Shown piece after piece: positions 18,009 through 25,327 of a stretch of DNA of 64,000 bases. The stretch comes from Streptomyces formicae (lineage in GTDB: Bacteria > Actinomycetota > Actinomycetes > Streptomycetales > Streptomycetaceae). Position 1 is the stretch's first letter. Each line of letters opens with the position of its first letter. The notes beneath the pieces were generated by a model that ran no database searches, was not told the origin of the DNA, and worked only from the letters and a program-made list of their open reading frames with translations. The translations under genes were made by a program, and so were the position numbers. The stretch is from the NCBI RefSeq assembly GCF_002556545.1, contig NZ_CP022685.1:3946001-4010000 (forward strand), in the 5' to 3' direction.

Positions 18009-18856
18009 CCCCGCTGGTCGCGGCGGCCGTCCTGCTCGCCGCCGTCACCCACGCGTGCTGGAACGCGATCGCCCACCACATCACCGACAAACTCGTCGGC
18101 TTCACCCTCATATCCGGCGGCGGCACCCTGATCGGCCTGCTGCTCGCCCCCTTCGTGCCGATGCCCGACGCGGCGGCCTGGCCCTACCTGGTCCTCTCCG
18201 CCGCCCTCCACGTCGGCTACTACGCCCTGCTCATGACGTCGTTCAAGCTCGGCGACTTCGGCCAGGCGTACCCGATCGCGCGCGGCACGGCGCCGCTGGT
18301 GGTCACCGTCCTGGCCGCCGTGTTCGCGGGCGAGATCCCCGACGGCTGGCAGGCGGCGGGCGTCGCCGTCTCCTGCGCGGGCCTGACCGGGCTCGCCCTG
18401 TGGGGCATACGGGGCACGGGGCGCCGCCCCGACTGGGCCGCGATCGGCGCCGCGCTCGCCACGGGCGTCTCCATCGCCGCGTACACGGTCGTCGACGGCC
18501 TCGGCGTCCGCGCCTCGGGGTCCTCGATGGGGTACATCGCGTGGCTGATGATCCTGGAGGGCATCGCCGTCCCCGTGTACGCCGCCTACCGCTGGCGCTC
18601 CGAACTGGTCCCGAAGCTCCGACCGTTCGCGGCCGTGGGCCTGCTCGGCGCGGCGCTCTCCGTCGCCGCGTACGGCCTGGTCCTGTGGGCCCAGACGAAG
18701 GCGGACCTCGCGCCGATCTCCGCGCTGCGGGAGTCCTCGATCATCGTCGGTGCCGCGATCGGGGCAGTCTTCTTCAAGGAACGGTTCGGGGCGCCGCGAC
18801 TGCTCGCCGCGGGCCTGATGGTGGCGGGGATCGGGCTGATGCTGCACGCTGGGTGA
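18005..18856 (+). CDS. EamA family (DMT) transporter
   Basis: 283 residues, ten predicted membrane helices in two five-helix halves, typical for EamA-type drug/metabolite exporters. Blocks such as YALLMTSFKLGDFGQAYPIARGTAP and ISALRESSIIVGAAIGAVFFKERFG mark the ends of the two halves. The Glu-Arg-Phe-Gly near the C-terminus is a common EamA feature. The GTG at 18005 overlaps the ybaK stop by 4 bp. The transported molecule cannot be inferred. Downstream 206 bp hold no gene except a possible 8-codon frame at about 18887 behind GAGGAGTTGAGGGGC. Confidence 0.85.
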   Translation: MTPLVAAAVLLAAVTHACWNAIAHHITDKLVGFTLISGGGTLIGLLLAPFVPMPDAAAWPYLVLSAALHVGYYALLMTSFKLGDFGQAYPIARGTAPLVVTVLAAVFAGEIPDGWQAAGVAVSCAGLTGLALWGIRGTGRRPDWAAIGAALATGVSIAAYTVVDGLGVRASGSSMGYIAWLMILEGIAVPVYAAYRWRSELVPKLRPFAAVGLLGAALSVAAYGLVLWAQTKADLAPISALRESSIIVGAAIGAVFFKERFGAPRLLAAGLMVAGIGLMLHAG

Positions 18857-19062
18857 ACCGCACGTGATCCACGAGGAGTTGAGGGGCATGCCCGGTCGTC
18901 CGAGCACGCGCTGACGTCGTAGGCCGTCATCGGCCCGTCATCGCGTGCCGCCCTTGAGACGCGGCACAGCGAGCCCTCCCCTGCCCGAAATCCCTTGCGC
19001 CCGTGGCGCGTCGGGGCCGGGCGGGCCTCGCACTCGGCCGACCTCCAAGGGATCACCGCACC

Positions 19063-20379
19063 GTGCCGACCCCCTCCCCCTCCCCGTACCCCGCCCCCTC
19101 GCTGTGGCGTGACCGCGGCTTCCGCGCGCTCTGGGCCGGGCAGACCGCCTCCCAACTCGGCGAGCACACCGCCCTGATGGTGCTTCCGCTGATCGCCGTG
19201 CTGACCCTCGGCGCCGACGCGGGGCAGCTCGGCGCCCTGCGTGCCGTGGGCCAGGCGCCGGTCCTGCTGCTCTCGCTCCTCGTCGGCGCGTGGGTGGACC
19301 GCCGGCGCACCCGTACCGTCATGGTCCTCGCCGACGCGGGCCGGGCGCTCGCGCTCTGCGGTGCCGCCGCGGCCTGTCTGCTCGGCGGCCCCGGGCTGCC
19401 GGTCCTGTGCGCGATCGCCTTCGCGGTCGGGGCCCTCTCGGTCTTCTTCGACGTGGCCTACCAGGCGTCCCTCGTCCGGCTCGTGGACCGCGACCTGCTC
19501 GTACCGGGCAACAGCGCGCTCGAAGGCAGCAGGTCGGCCGCGCAGATCGGCGGCCCGGCGCTCGGCGGGGTCCTCGTGTCGCTCTCCGCGGCGGTCGGCG
19601 CCGCCTCGGGTGCGGCCTTCTTCGTCCTGTCCTTCCTGTCGATCCGGCGGATGCGGCGCGGCGAGCCGGTCCCCGGGCACGCGCCGCGCGAGGGCGGCGT
19701 CCGGCGGCGGATCCACGAGGGTGTGCGCTTCGTCGCGGGTGACGCGTCGCTGCGCGCCGTGGGTCTCGCGTCGGCCGCGTTCCAGTTCTTCCTGGCCGCC
19801 ACGATGACCTGCTACCTGCTGTTCCTGCCCCGCGAACTGCACCTGTCGGGCGCCGCCGTCGGCCTCGCGCTCGCGGCGACGGGCCCCGGCGCGCTGATCG
19901 GCTCGCTGCTCGCCGCCCGCCTCCCGCGGCGGTTCGGACACGGCCCGGTGCTCGTGGCGTCGGCGGCGATCGGCGACGGCGCGCTGCTGTGCGTGCCCGC
20001 GCTGCACGGTCCCGCCGGGGTGACCCTCCCCGCCCTCCTGGCGGTCAACGTCGTCTTCGGTACGTTCGGTCAGCTGGTGAACGTCACGGTCATGGCCGTC
20101 CGGCAGGCCGTCACGCCGGACGGGCTACAGGGCAGGGCGGCCGCGACGATCACGTTCGCGGGGCTCGGCCTCGCCCCGCTCGGCTCGCTGCTCGGCGGGT
20201 TCCTCGCGCAGGAGTGCGGCCTCCGCGTCGGGCTCCTGGTGGCGGCGTCGGGGATGCTGCTCTCGCCTGTCGTGATGGCTCTGTCGCCGCTGGCCCGCCT
20301 GGGCAGGACGCTGCCGACGCCTTCTAGAGGGCCGAGCGGACCGCCCGCACCAGCGCCTGGGCCCGGGGATCCGCGGTGA
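19063..20379 (+). CDS. MFS exporter
   Basis: 438 residues with twelve predicted helices. N-terminal WRDRGFRALWAGQTASQLGEH, with the loop VDRRRTRTVMVLADAGRALAL between helices 2 and 3, places it with MFS drug exporters of the tetracycline/macrolide-efflux-like group. I choose the GTG at 19063 with AAGGGA upstream. An in-frame ATG 20 codons earlier would add an Arg-rich extension with no family support. The last 56 bp overlap the convergent serine hydrolase gene. The C-terminal tail PSRGPSGPPAPAPGPG lies in that overlap. Confidence 0.83.
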   Translation: MPTPSPSPYPAPSLWRDRGFRALWAGQTASQLGEHTALMVLPLIAVLTLGADAGQLGALRAVGQAPVLLLSLLVGAWVDRRRTRTVMVLADAGRALALCGAAAACLLGGPGLPVLCAIAFAVGALSVFFDVAYQASLVRLVDRDLLVPGNSALEGSRSAAQIGGPALGGVLVSLSAAVGAASGAAFFVLSFLSIRRMRRGEPVPGHAPREGGVRRRIHEGVRFVAGDASLRAVGLASAAFQFFLAATMTCYLLFLPRELHLSGAAVGLALAATGPGALIGSLLAARLPRRFGHGPVLVASAAIGDGALLCVPALHGPAGVTLPALLAVNVVFGTFGQLVNVTVMAVRQAVTPDGLQGRAAATITFAGLGLAPLGSLLGGFLAQECGLRVGLLVAASGMLLSPVVMALSPLARLGRTLPTPSRGPSGPPAPAPGPGDPR

Positions 20380-21538
20380 CGCCCTTCGCGAGCCCGTTGG
20401 TCACGTACCCGAAGGCCACCCCCGACTCCGGATCGGCGAAGCCGAGCGCACCACCGCGTCCCGGGTGACCGAAGGAGCCGGGGCCGAGCAGCGGGGACGC
20501 GCCGCCGTGCAGCATGTAGCCGAGGCCGAAGCGGGTGTTCACGACCAGGACGCGGTCGGGGCCGGCGGACGCCTCGGCCCTCGCCGCCTCGACCGTCTCC
20601 GGCGTGAACAGCCGTGTGCCGCCGTCCACTTCGCCGATCAGCGCGGCGTAGAAGCGGGCCAGGGCGTCCGCCGTGGCGATGCCGTTGGACGCGGGCAGGG
20701 CGGCGGCTCGGTACGCCGGGTCGTTCTCGTCGGGGGTGGGGTCGATCGTCCCGAAGGCACGGCGGGTCAGCGACGCCGGGTCGGCGTACGCGTCCGCCAC
20801 GTTCCGCTTGGGCCGCACGCGCAGGCCGCCCGCCGCCTCGGGCGGCTCGATCCGGCCCACCCGGCCCGCCCGTGCCGCCTCCGCGTCGGGAAGCCCGACC
20901 CAGAGGTCGAGCCCGAGCGGCCGCGCGATCTCGGCGGCGATCCACTCCCCGACGGGCCTGCCCGTCACGCGCCGCACCAGCTCGCCGGTGAGCCAGCCGT
21001 ACGTGTGCGCATGGTAGCCGTGGCCGGTGCCCGGCTCCCAGAACGGGGCCTGCGCGGCGACCGCGGCGGCGGCGAGGTCCGGGTCGAGCGCCTCGGTGGG
21101 GGTCAGCGGACGGTCGAGCGCGGGCACGCCCGCGCGGTGCGCGAGCACGTGCCTGACCAGGACGTGTTCCTTGCCGCGCGCCTTGAACTCCGGCCAGTAC
21201 GCGCCGACGGGGGCGTCCAGGTCAAGATCCCCGCGCTGGTGCAGCAGGAGCAGCGCGGCGGCCGCCACGCCCTTGGTCGCCGAGCGGACGATCTGGGCGG
21301 TGCCGTGCTCCCACGGCTCGGTCCCGGACCCGGGCCCGTCGGCGACCCCGTCGACGTCCTTCGTGCCGCCCCACAGGTCCACGACCTTGCGCCCGTCCCG
21401 GTACACCGTGACGGCGGCGCCGCGCTCCCCGCGCTCACCGAAGTTGCGTACGAAGGCGTCCCTGACCGCCTCGAACCCGGCGGCCGCCGTGCCGTGCACT
21501 CCACCTATGACGTCGTCCATGAACAGGCCAACAGCCAC
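20324..21538 (-). CDS. Beta-lactamase/esterase family serine hydrolase
   Basis: 404 residues without a signal peptide. The class-C-like nucleophile motif is S-A-T-K in IVRSATKGVAAAALLLLHQRG, the general base region is HAHTYGWLTGELVRR (Tyr), and a third block GHPGRGGALGFADPESG lies near the C-terminus. Such cytoplasmic proteins are usually esterases or of unknown activity rather than resistance beta-lactamases. The GTG at 21538 has AGGGAA about 12-17 nt upstream. An ATG at 21520 is an alternative. It lies 17 bp downstream of the CbiO-type ATPase, so it may be the last gene of the metal-importer operon. Confidence 0.85.
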   Translation of the reverse strand: MAVGLFMDDVIGGVHGTAAAGFEAVRDAFVRNFGERGERGAAVTVYRDGRKVVDLWGGTKDVDGVADGPGSGTEPWEHGTAQIVRSATKGVAAAALLLLHQRGDLDLDAPVGAYWPEFKARGKEHVLVRHVLAHRAGVPALDRPLTPTEALDPDLAAAAVAAQAPFWEPGTGHGYHAHTYGWLTGELVRRVTGRPVGEWIAAEIARPLGLDLWVGLPDAEAARAGRVGRIEPPEAAGGLRVRPKRNVADAYADPASLTRRAFGTIDPTPDENDPAYRAAALPASNGIATADALARFYAALIGEVDGGTRLFTPETVEAARAEASAGPDRVLVVNTRFGLGYMLHGGASPLLGPGSFGHPGRGGALGFADPESGVAFGYVTNGLAKGVTADPRAQALVRAVRSAL

Positions 21539-21555
21539 ACCCGACCGACGATTCC

Positions 21556-22338
21556 CTAGCTCCCCGCCTTCACCGACTTCGGATCGAAGCCGAAGGGCAG
21601 TTCGAGCCGGTGCTCGCCCATCAGGGCCTCGTCGGCGAGCAGCTCGCCCGTCGCGCCGTCGGCCGCGATCACGCCCTCGCTGAGGATCAGGGCGCGGGGG
21701 CAGAGTTCGAGCGCGTACGGCAGGTCGTGCGTGACCATCAGGACGGTGACGTCCAACGACCGCAGGATGTCGGCGAGTTCGCGGCGGGACGCCGGGTCGA
21801 GGTTGGACGACGGCTCGTCCAGGACGAGGATCTCGGGCTCCATGGCGAGCACGGTCGCGACCGCGACCCTGCGCCGCTGCCCGAACGACAGGTGGTGCGG
21901 CGGCCGGTCGGCGAACTCCGCCATGCCGACCTGGCCGAGCGCCTTCATGACGCGCGCCTCCAGCTCGGGCCCGCGCATGCCCGCCGCGGCGGGACCGAAG
22001 GCGACGTCCTCGCGCACCGTCGGCATGAACAGCTGGTCGTCCGGGTCCTGGAAGACGATGCCGACCCTGCGCCTGATCTCGGCCATGTGCTTCTTGCCGA
22101 CGGGCAGCCCCGCGACGGTGACCGTGCCCGCGCCGCCGCTCAGGATGCCGTTGAGGTGCAGGACGAGCGTCGTCTTGCCCGCGCCGTTCGGACCGAGCAG
22201 GGCGACGCGCTCGCCCCGGCCGACGGTGAAGTCGACGCCGAAGAGGGCCTGGTGCCCGTCGGGGTAGGCGAAGGCGAGGCCCGAGACGTCGAGGGTCGCG
22301 GTGGCGGGCGTGGCGGTGGTGGCGGTCACAGGGTCCAT
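21556..22338 (-). CDS. cbiO: ECF-type metal importer ATPase (CbiO/NikO)
   Basis: 260 residues from the ATG at 22338 (MDPVTATTATPATATLDVSG). An ATG four codons upstream is also possible. Walker A is LLGPNGAGKTTLVLHLNG, signature LSFGQRRRVAVATVL, Walker B ILVLDEPSSNLDP. The Q-loop region VFQDPDDQLFMPTVREDVAFGP is diagnostic for ECF ATPases of the CbiO/EcfA group. It energises uptake of Ni or Co through CbiQ and CbiM. The start overlaps the end of the cbiQ frame by 13 bp, so translation is coupled. The Nur box upstream of the operon argues for nickel (nikO) rather than cobalt. Confidence 0.92.
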   Translation of the reverse strand: MDPVTATTATPATATLDVSGLAFAYPDGHQALFGVDFTVGRGERVALLGPNGAGKTTLVLHLNGILSGGAGTVTVAGLPVGKKHMAEIRRRVGIVFQDPDDQLFMPTVREDVAFGPAAAGMRGPELEARVMKALGQVGMAEFADRPPHHLSFGQRRRVAVATVLAMEPEILVLDEPSSNLDPASRRELADILRSLDVTVLMVTHDLPYALELCPRALILSEGVIAADGATGELLADEALMGEHRLELPFGFDPKSVKAGS

Positions 22339-23087
22339 CCCAGCAGACATACGACGAGGGCGGTCAGGGGCAGGGCCAGCGCGCAGGTCCACTGGGCGCG
22401 GGAGGCGCTGATGTCGTCGATGACCGGCATCGACCCGGCGTACCCCCGGCTGACCATGGCCAGGTGCACCCGCTCCCCCCTCTCGTACGAGCGGATGAAG
22501 AGCGCCCCGGCGGACTTGGCGAGCACGCCCCACTGGCGCACGCCCCGGGCCTCGAAGCCGCGCGACTCCCTGGCGATCTTCATGCGGCGCATCTCGTCGG
22601 TGATCACGTCGCCGTACCGGATCATGAACGAGGCGATCTGGACGAGCAGCGGCGGCAGCTTGAGGCGCTGGAGCCCGAGCAGGAGTTCGCGCAGCTCCGT
22701 GGTGGAGGCGAGCAGCACGGAAGCGGCGACGCCGAGCGTCCCCTTGGCCAGGACGTTCCAGGCGCCCCAGAGGCCGTTGACGCTCAGGGAGAGGCCGAGC
22801 ACGTCGACGCGTTCGCCCTGCGCGACGAACGGCATGAGCACCGCGAACGCCACGAACGGGATCTCGATGAGCAGCCGCTTGAGGAGGAACCCGGCCGGGA
22901 CGCGGGCGACGGCCGCGACCACGCCGAGGAGCACGGCGTAGAGCGCGAAGGCCCACATCGCCTCGCGCGGCGTGGAGACCACGACGACGACGAAGCAGAG
23001 GACCGCGGCGAGCTTGGTGTGCGGAGGCAGCGCGTGCACCGGGGAGTGCCCGTGCCGGTAGAGCCGGTGGGCGTGTCCAGCGCCCAC
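22326..23087 (-). CDS. cbiQ: ECF-type metal importer transmembrane component (CbiQ/NikQ)
   Basis: 253 residues with about five or six helices. The ECF T-component signatures are seen near the C-terminal half, AREARG-like motif AMVSRGYAGS and KIARESRGFEARGVRQWG, which couple the helices to the ATPase. The N-terminus VGAGHAHRLYRHGHSPVH is His-rich, as in other CbiQ/NikQ proteins. The GTG at 23087 lies one base after the stop of cbiM (TGA-C-GTG), so the chain M-Q-O is tightly coupled. Confidence 0.9.
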   Translation of the reverse strand: MGAGHAHRLYRHGHSPVHALPPHTKLAAVLCFVVVVVSTPREAMWAFALYAVLLGVVAAVARVPAGFLLKRLLIEIPFVAFAVLMPFVAQGERVDVLGLSLSVNGLWGAWNVLAKGTLGVAASVLLASTTELRELLLGLQRLKLPPLLVQIASFMIRYGDVITDEMRRMKIARESRGFEARGVRQWGVLAKSAGALFIRSYERGERVHLAMVSRGYAGSMPVIDDISASRAQWTCALALPLTALVVCLLGWTL

Positions 23088-23088
23088 G

Positions 23089-24165
23089 TCAGACCTGCTC
23101 GGACTCGGGTACGGCGGCGGGGGACGCGTCGTCCGTACGGCGGCGGCGCAGCGCCCAGAAGACGGCGCTGCCCGCGACGACCGTGACACCCACGCCGATG
23201 ACGCCCGCGAGGCCGCCGGAGAGGCGGGCGTCGGCGATGTCCTTGACGCCGTAGTCGGCGAGCGGGGAGTCGGCGGAGGCGTGCTCCTCGGCCTCCTTGT
23301 CGATGCCCTTGTCGTGGGCGACCTTCTCCAGGCCGTCGGGGTTCGCGGAGGCGTAGAAGCTGACGAAGCCCGCGAGGACGAGGGAGGTGACGATGCCCGC
23401 GATCCACACCTTGCGGGTGGAGCGGGCGGCGACGGGGGCGGGCCCGGCGGCTCCTGCGGCGGGTTCAGTGGCGGGGGCGTCCACCAGCTCGCCGCCGACG
23501 CGCAGCTTCAGCGGCCGGGTCAGGCCGCGGGCCCCGTACACGAGGTCGGGGCGTACGGCGACGACGGCGCCGACGGTCAGCGCGGTGATCGCGGCCTCGC
23601 CGATGCCGATGAGGACGTGGACGCCGACCATCGCGGTGGCGACCTTGCCGATGGAGACGTCGGTGGTGCCGCCGACGGCGTAGATGAGGGTGAAGGCGAC
23701 CGCGGCGGCGGGTACGGAGAGCAGCGCGGCGGTGAAGGAGGCGACGGTGATCGAGCGGCGCTTCCTGGGGAGCACCTTCACCAGGCCGCGGAAGACGAGG
23801 TAGGCGACGACGGTCGTGACGATCGCCATGTCGGAGATGTTCACGCCGAGCGCGGTCAGGCCGCCGTCCGCGAAGAGCACGCCCTGCATGAGCAGGACGA
23901 CGGAGACGCAGAGGACGCCGGTGTAGGGGCCGACGAGGATCGCGGCGAGCGCGCCGCCGAGGAGGTGTCCGCTGGTCCCGGCCGCGACGGGGAAGTTGAG
24001 CATCTGCACGGCGAAGATGAAGGCGGCGACGAGACCGGCGAGCGGCGCGGTCTTCTCGTCCAGTTCGCGGCGGGCGCCCTTGAGGCTGACGGCGACGGCT
24101 CCGGCGGCCACGGCCCCGGCGACCGCCGAGACGGGGGCATTGATGAATCCGTCGGGGACATGCAT
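23089..24165 (-). CDS. cbiM: ECF-type metal-binding component with fused PDGLE domain (CbiMN/NikMN)
   Basis: 358 residues from the ATG at 24165, chosen because the mature N-terminus MHVPDG supplies Met1 and His2 for metal binding in this family; AGGAG precedes it. Residues 1-220 form the CbiM/NikM membrane domain, including GTSGHLLGGALAAILVGPY with the third metal-binding His. After a linker (about 230-260) the C-terminal part is a PDGLE (CbiN/NikN-like) domain with one span at each end: SANPDGLEKVAHDKGID and then SGGLAGVIGVGVTVVAG. The M-N fusion is typical for NikMN. Nickel specificity is inferred from the Nur-type operator upstream. Confidence 0.9.
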   Translation of the reverse strand: MHVPDGFINAPVSAVAGAVAAGAVAVSLKGARRELDEKTAPLAGLVAAFIFAVQMLNFPVAAGTSGHLLGGALAAILVGPYTGVLCVSVVLLMQGVLFADGGLTALGVNISDMAIVTTVVAYLVFRGLVKVLPRKRRSITVASFTAALLSVPAAAVAFTLIYAVGGTTDVSIGKVATAMVGVHVLIGIGEAAITALTVGAVVAVRPDLVYGARGLTRPLKLRVGGELVDAPATEPAAGAAGPAPVAARSTRKVWIAGIVTSLVLAGFVSFYASANPDGLEKVAHDKGIDKEAEEHASADSPLADYGVKDIADARLSGGLAGVIGVGVTVVAGSAVFWALRRRRTDDASPAAVPESEQV

Positions 24166-24261
24166 GCGTGCGCTCCTGGGCAGGCGCCCTGGGCAGGGCT
24201 GATCTCGCGCGAACCGTCCGGTGCGGGTCGCGTGGTGGGGACCGTCCCATGATGTGGCTTG

Positions 24262-24278
24262 TTGCAAATGGCTTGCAA
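24262..24278. promoter_or_regulatory. Nur-type nickel operator
   Basis: TTGCAA (24262-24267), five bases (ATGGC), TTGCAA (24273-24278). This is an exact match to the Nur box TTGCAA-N5-TTGCAA that I know from Streptomyces nickel-responsive promoters. It lies in the 213-bp divergent region, 97 bp from the cbiM start and 101 bp from the ssgE-like start. I see no cobalamin riboswitch in this region. Confidence 0.7.
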
Positions 24279-24378
24279 GAGCGCGTCGGTTCCGATAAGG
24301 CAAAGCCCGGCCTCAGCGAATTCCCGTACATATGGGACATTGGTGAGTGAAGTGCCCGCACGGATGAGGAGCTCCGCG

Positions 24379-24723
24379 ATGTCCGCAGTCGAGCAGTACG
24401 CCCGCGCCCATCTCGTCACGGACTCCTCCGAGGGCCACCGCGCCGTGCCCGTCGTCCTGCGCTACGACCCGGAGGCGGACCCGCAGGCGGTGCGGATCGC
24501 TCTCCCCGGTTCACACGACCGGGTGTTCGCCCGTCGACTCCTCGAACAGGGGCTTCGGGTGCCGATCTCGGTGGACGGCGTCCACGTGTGGCCGTGCGGG
24601 CGGGTCCAGACGATCGTGGAGTTCCACGAGCGGGACGGGGTGACGGTGGTCCAGTTCGACGCGTCGGCGCTGATTCGCTTCTTGCGCCGTACGTACGCGA
24701 CCGCCGGGGCGGTTGCGCGCTGA
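24379..24723 (+). CDS. ssgE: SsgA-like sporulation/cell-division regulator (probably SsgE)
   Basis: 114 residues. SALP family signatures are seen: VPVVLRYDPEADPQAVRIALPG, RVFARRLLEQGLRVPISVDGVHVWPCG and VQFDASALIRFLRRT. SALPs act in sporulation septum placement and spore-wall processes, and occur only in sporulating actinomycetes. The chain ends soon after FLRRT, so it lacks the roughly 20-30 residue C-terminal tail of SsgA and SsgB. I choose ATG 24379 for its GAGGAG at 7 nt; an ATG 15 bp upstream is in frame. The name ssgE rests on remembered synteny with the pmt/PBP region, and could be wrong for the paralogue while right for the family. Confidence 0.75.
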   Translation: MSAVEQYARAHLVTDSSEGHRAVPVVLRYDPEADPQAVRIALPGSHDRVFARRLLEQGLRVPISVDGVHVWPCGRVQTIVEFHERDGVTVVQFDASALIRFLRRTYATAGAVAR

Positions 24724-25257
24724 GTCCGGGCCCGGCCCGGGGGTGCGCCCGCGCCTTGCGGGGGCGCGCGGCTCTTCGTGCGTACGCCACCTTGCGCAGT
24801 TCCCCGCGCCCCTAACGGAGCACGCCCCCCCCACTCCAACGGACGCGCGACCACCCCACCCCGACGAGAACGCACCCGTCGCCCTTCGTCCGCACGCCGC
24901 CCTGCGCTGAGCGCGCAGTTCCCCGCGCCCCTAACAGAGCACACCCCCCACCCCAACGAACGCGCGACCACCCCACCCCGACGCGAACACACCCGCCGCC
25001 CTTCGTCCGCACGCCGCCCCACACTGAGCGCGCAGTTCCCCGCGCCCCTAACAGAGCACCCCCCCCAACGAACGCGCGACCACCCCACCCCGACGCGAAC
25101 ACACCCGCCGCCCTTCGTCCGCACGCCGCCCTGCGCTGAGCGCGCAGTTCCCCGCGCCCCTAACGGGGCCCCCACCTCGCACTTCGCGCGCGGGCCGCCC
25201 CGCGCCCCCCCTACGGGGCACCCCCTCCGCACCCTGGCGGGGCGCCCCCGCTCAACG
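24724..25257. repeat. Gene-free block with 3.5 tandem repeats of about 112-119 bp
   Basis: No gene is supported between the ssgE-like stop and the terminator at 25263. Units start at 24794, 24913, 25030 and 25142, giving periods of 119, 117 and 112 bp; the fourth keeps only about 27 bp. Each begins with GCGCAGTTCCCCGCGCCCC, then TAACRGAGCAC, a C-rich stretch, ACGCGCGACCACCCCACCCC, and ends with CTTCGTCCGCACGCCGCC. A degenerate end of another unit precedes the first (24774-24793). Open frames on both strands in this block follow the repeat and have no protein-like content. The heads belong to the dispersed element seen elsewhere in the window. Confidence 0.85.
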
Positions 25258-25313
25258 AAAAAGGCGGGGCGGTGGCGGGCGCGCTGTCTCTGCGCGCCTG
25301 CCACCGCCCCGCC
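25258..25313 (-). terminator. Strong intrinsic terminator of the MMPL gene
   Basis: The 22-nt arms at 25263-25284 and 25292-25313 pair over their full length with one G-U wobble around a 7-nt loop (TGTCTCT). On the minus strand the stem is followed by five U (25262-25258). It lies 15 bp past the MMPL stop. Confidence 0.92.
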
Positions 25314-25327
25314 AACGGGACCCGCGG

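Noticed and set aside
18586..20007. 473-codon minus-strand frame across the EamA and MFS genes
   Set aside because: Extreme Arg/Glu/Gly/Ala content, no domain, and fully opposite two clear membrane proteins.
24166..24378. Cobalamin riboswitch upstream of the CbiM-type gene
   Set aside because: No B12-box-like core or long structured leader is visible; the TTGCAA-N5-TTGCAA operator explains regulation better.
24774..25168. Tandem units as a CRISPR array
   Set aside because: Units of 112-119 bp are similar over their whole length; there are no short repeats with unique spacers and no cas genes.
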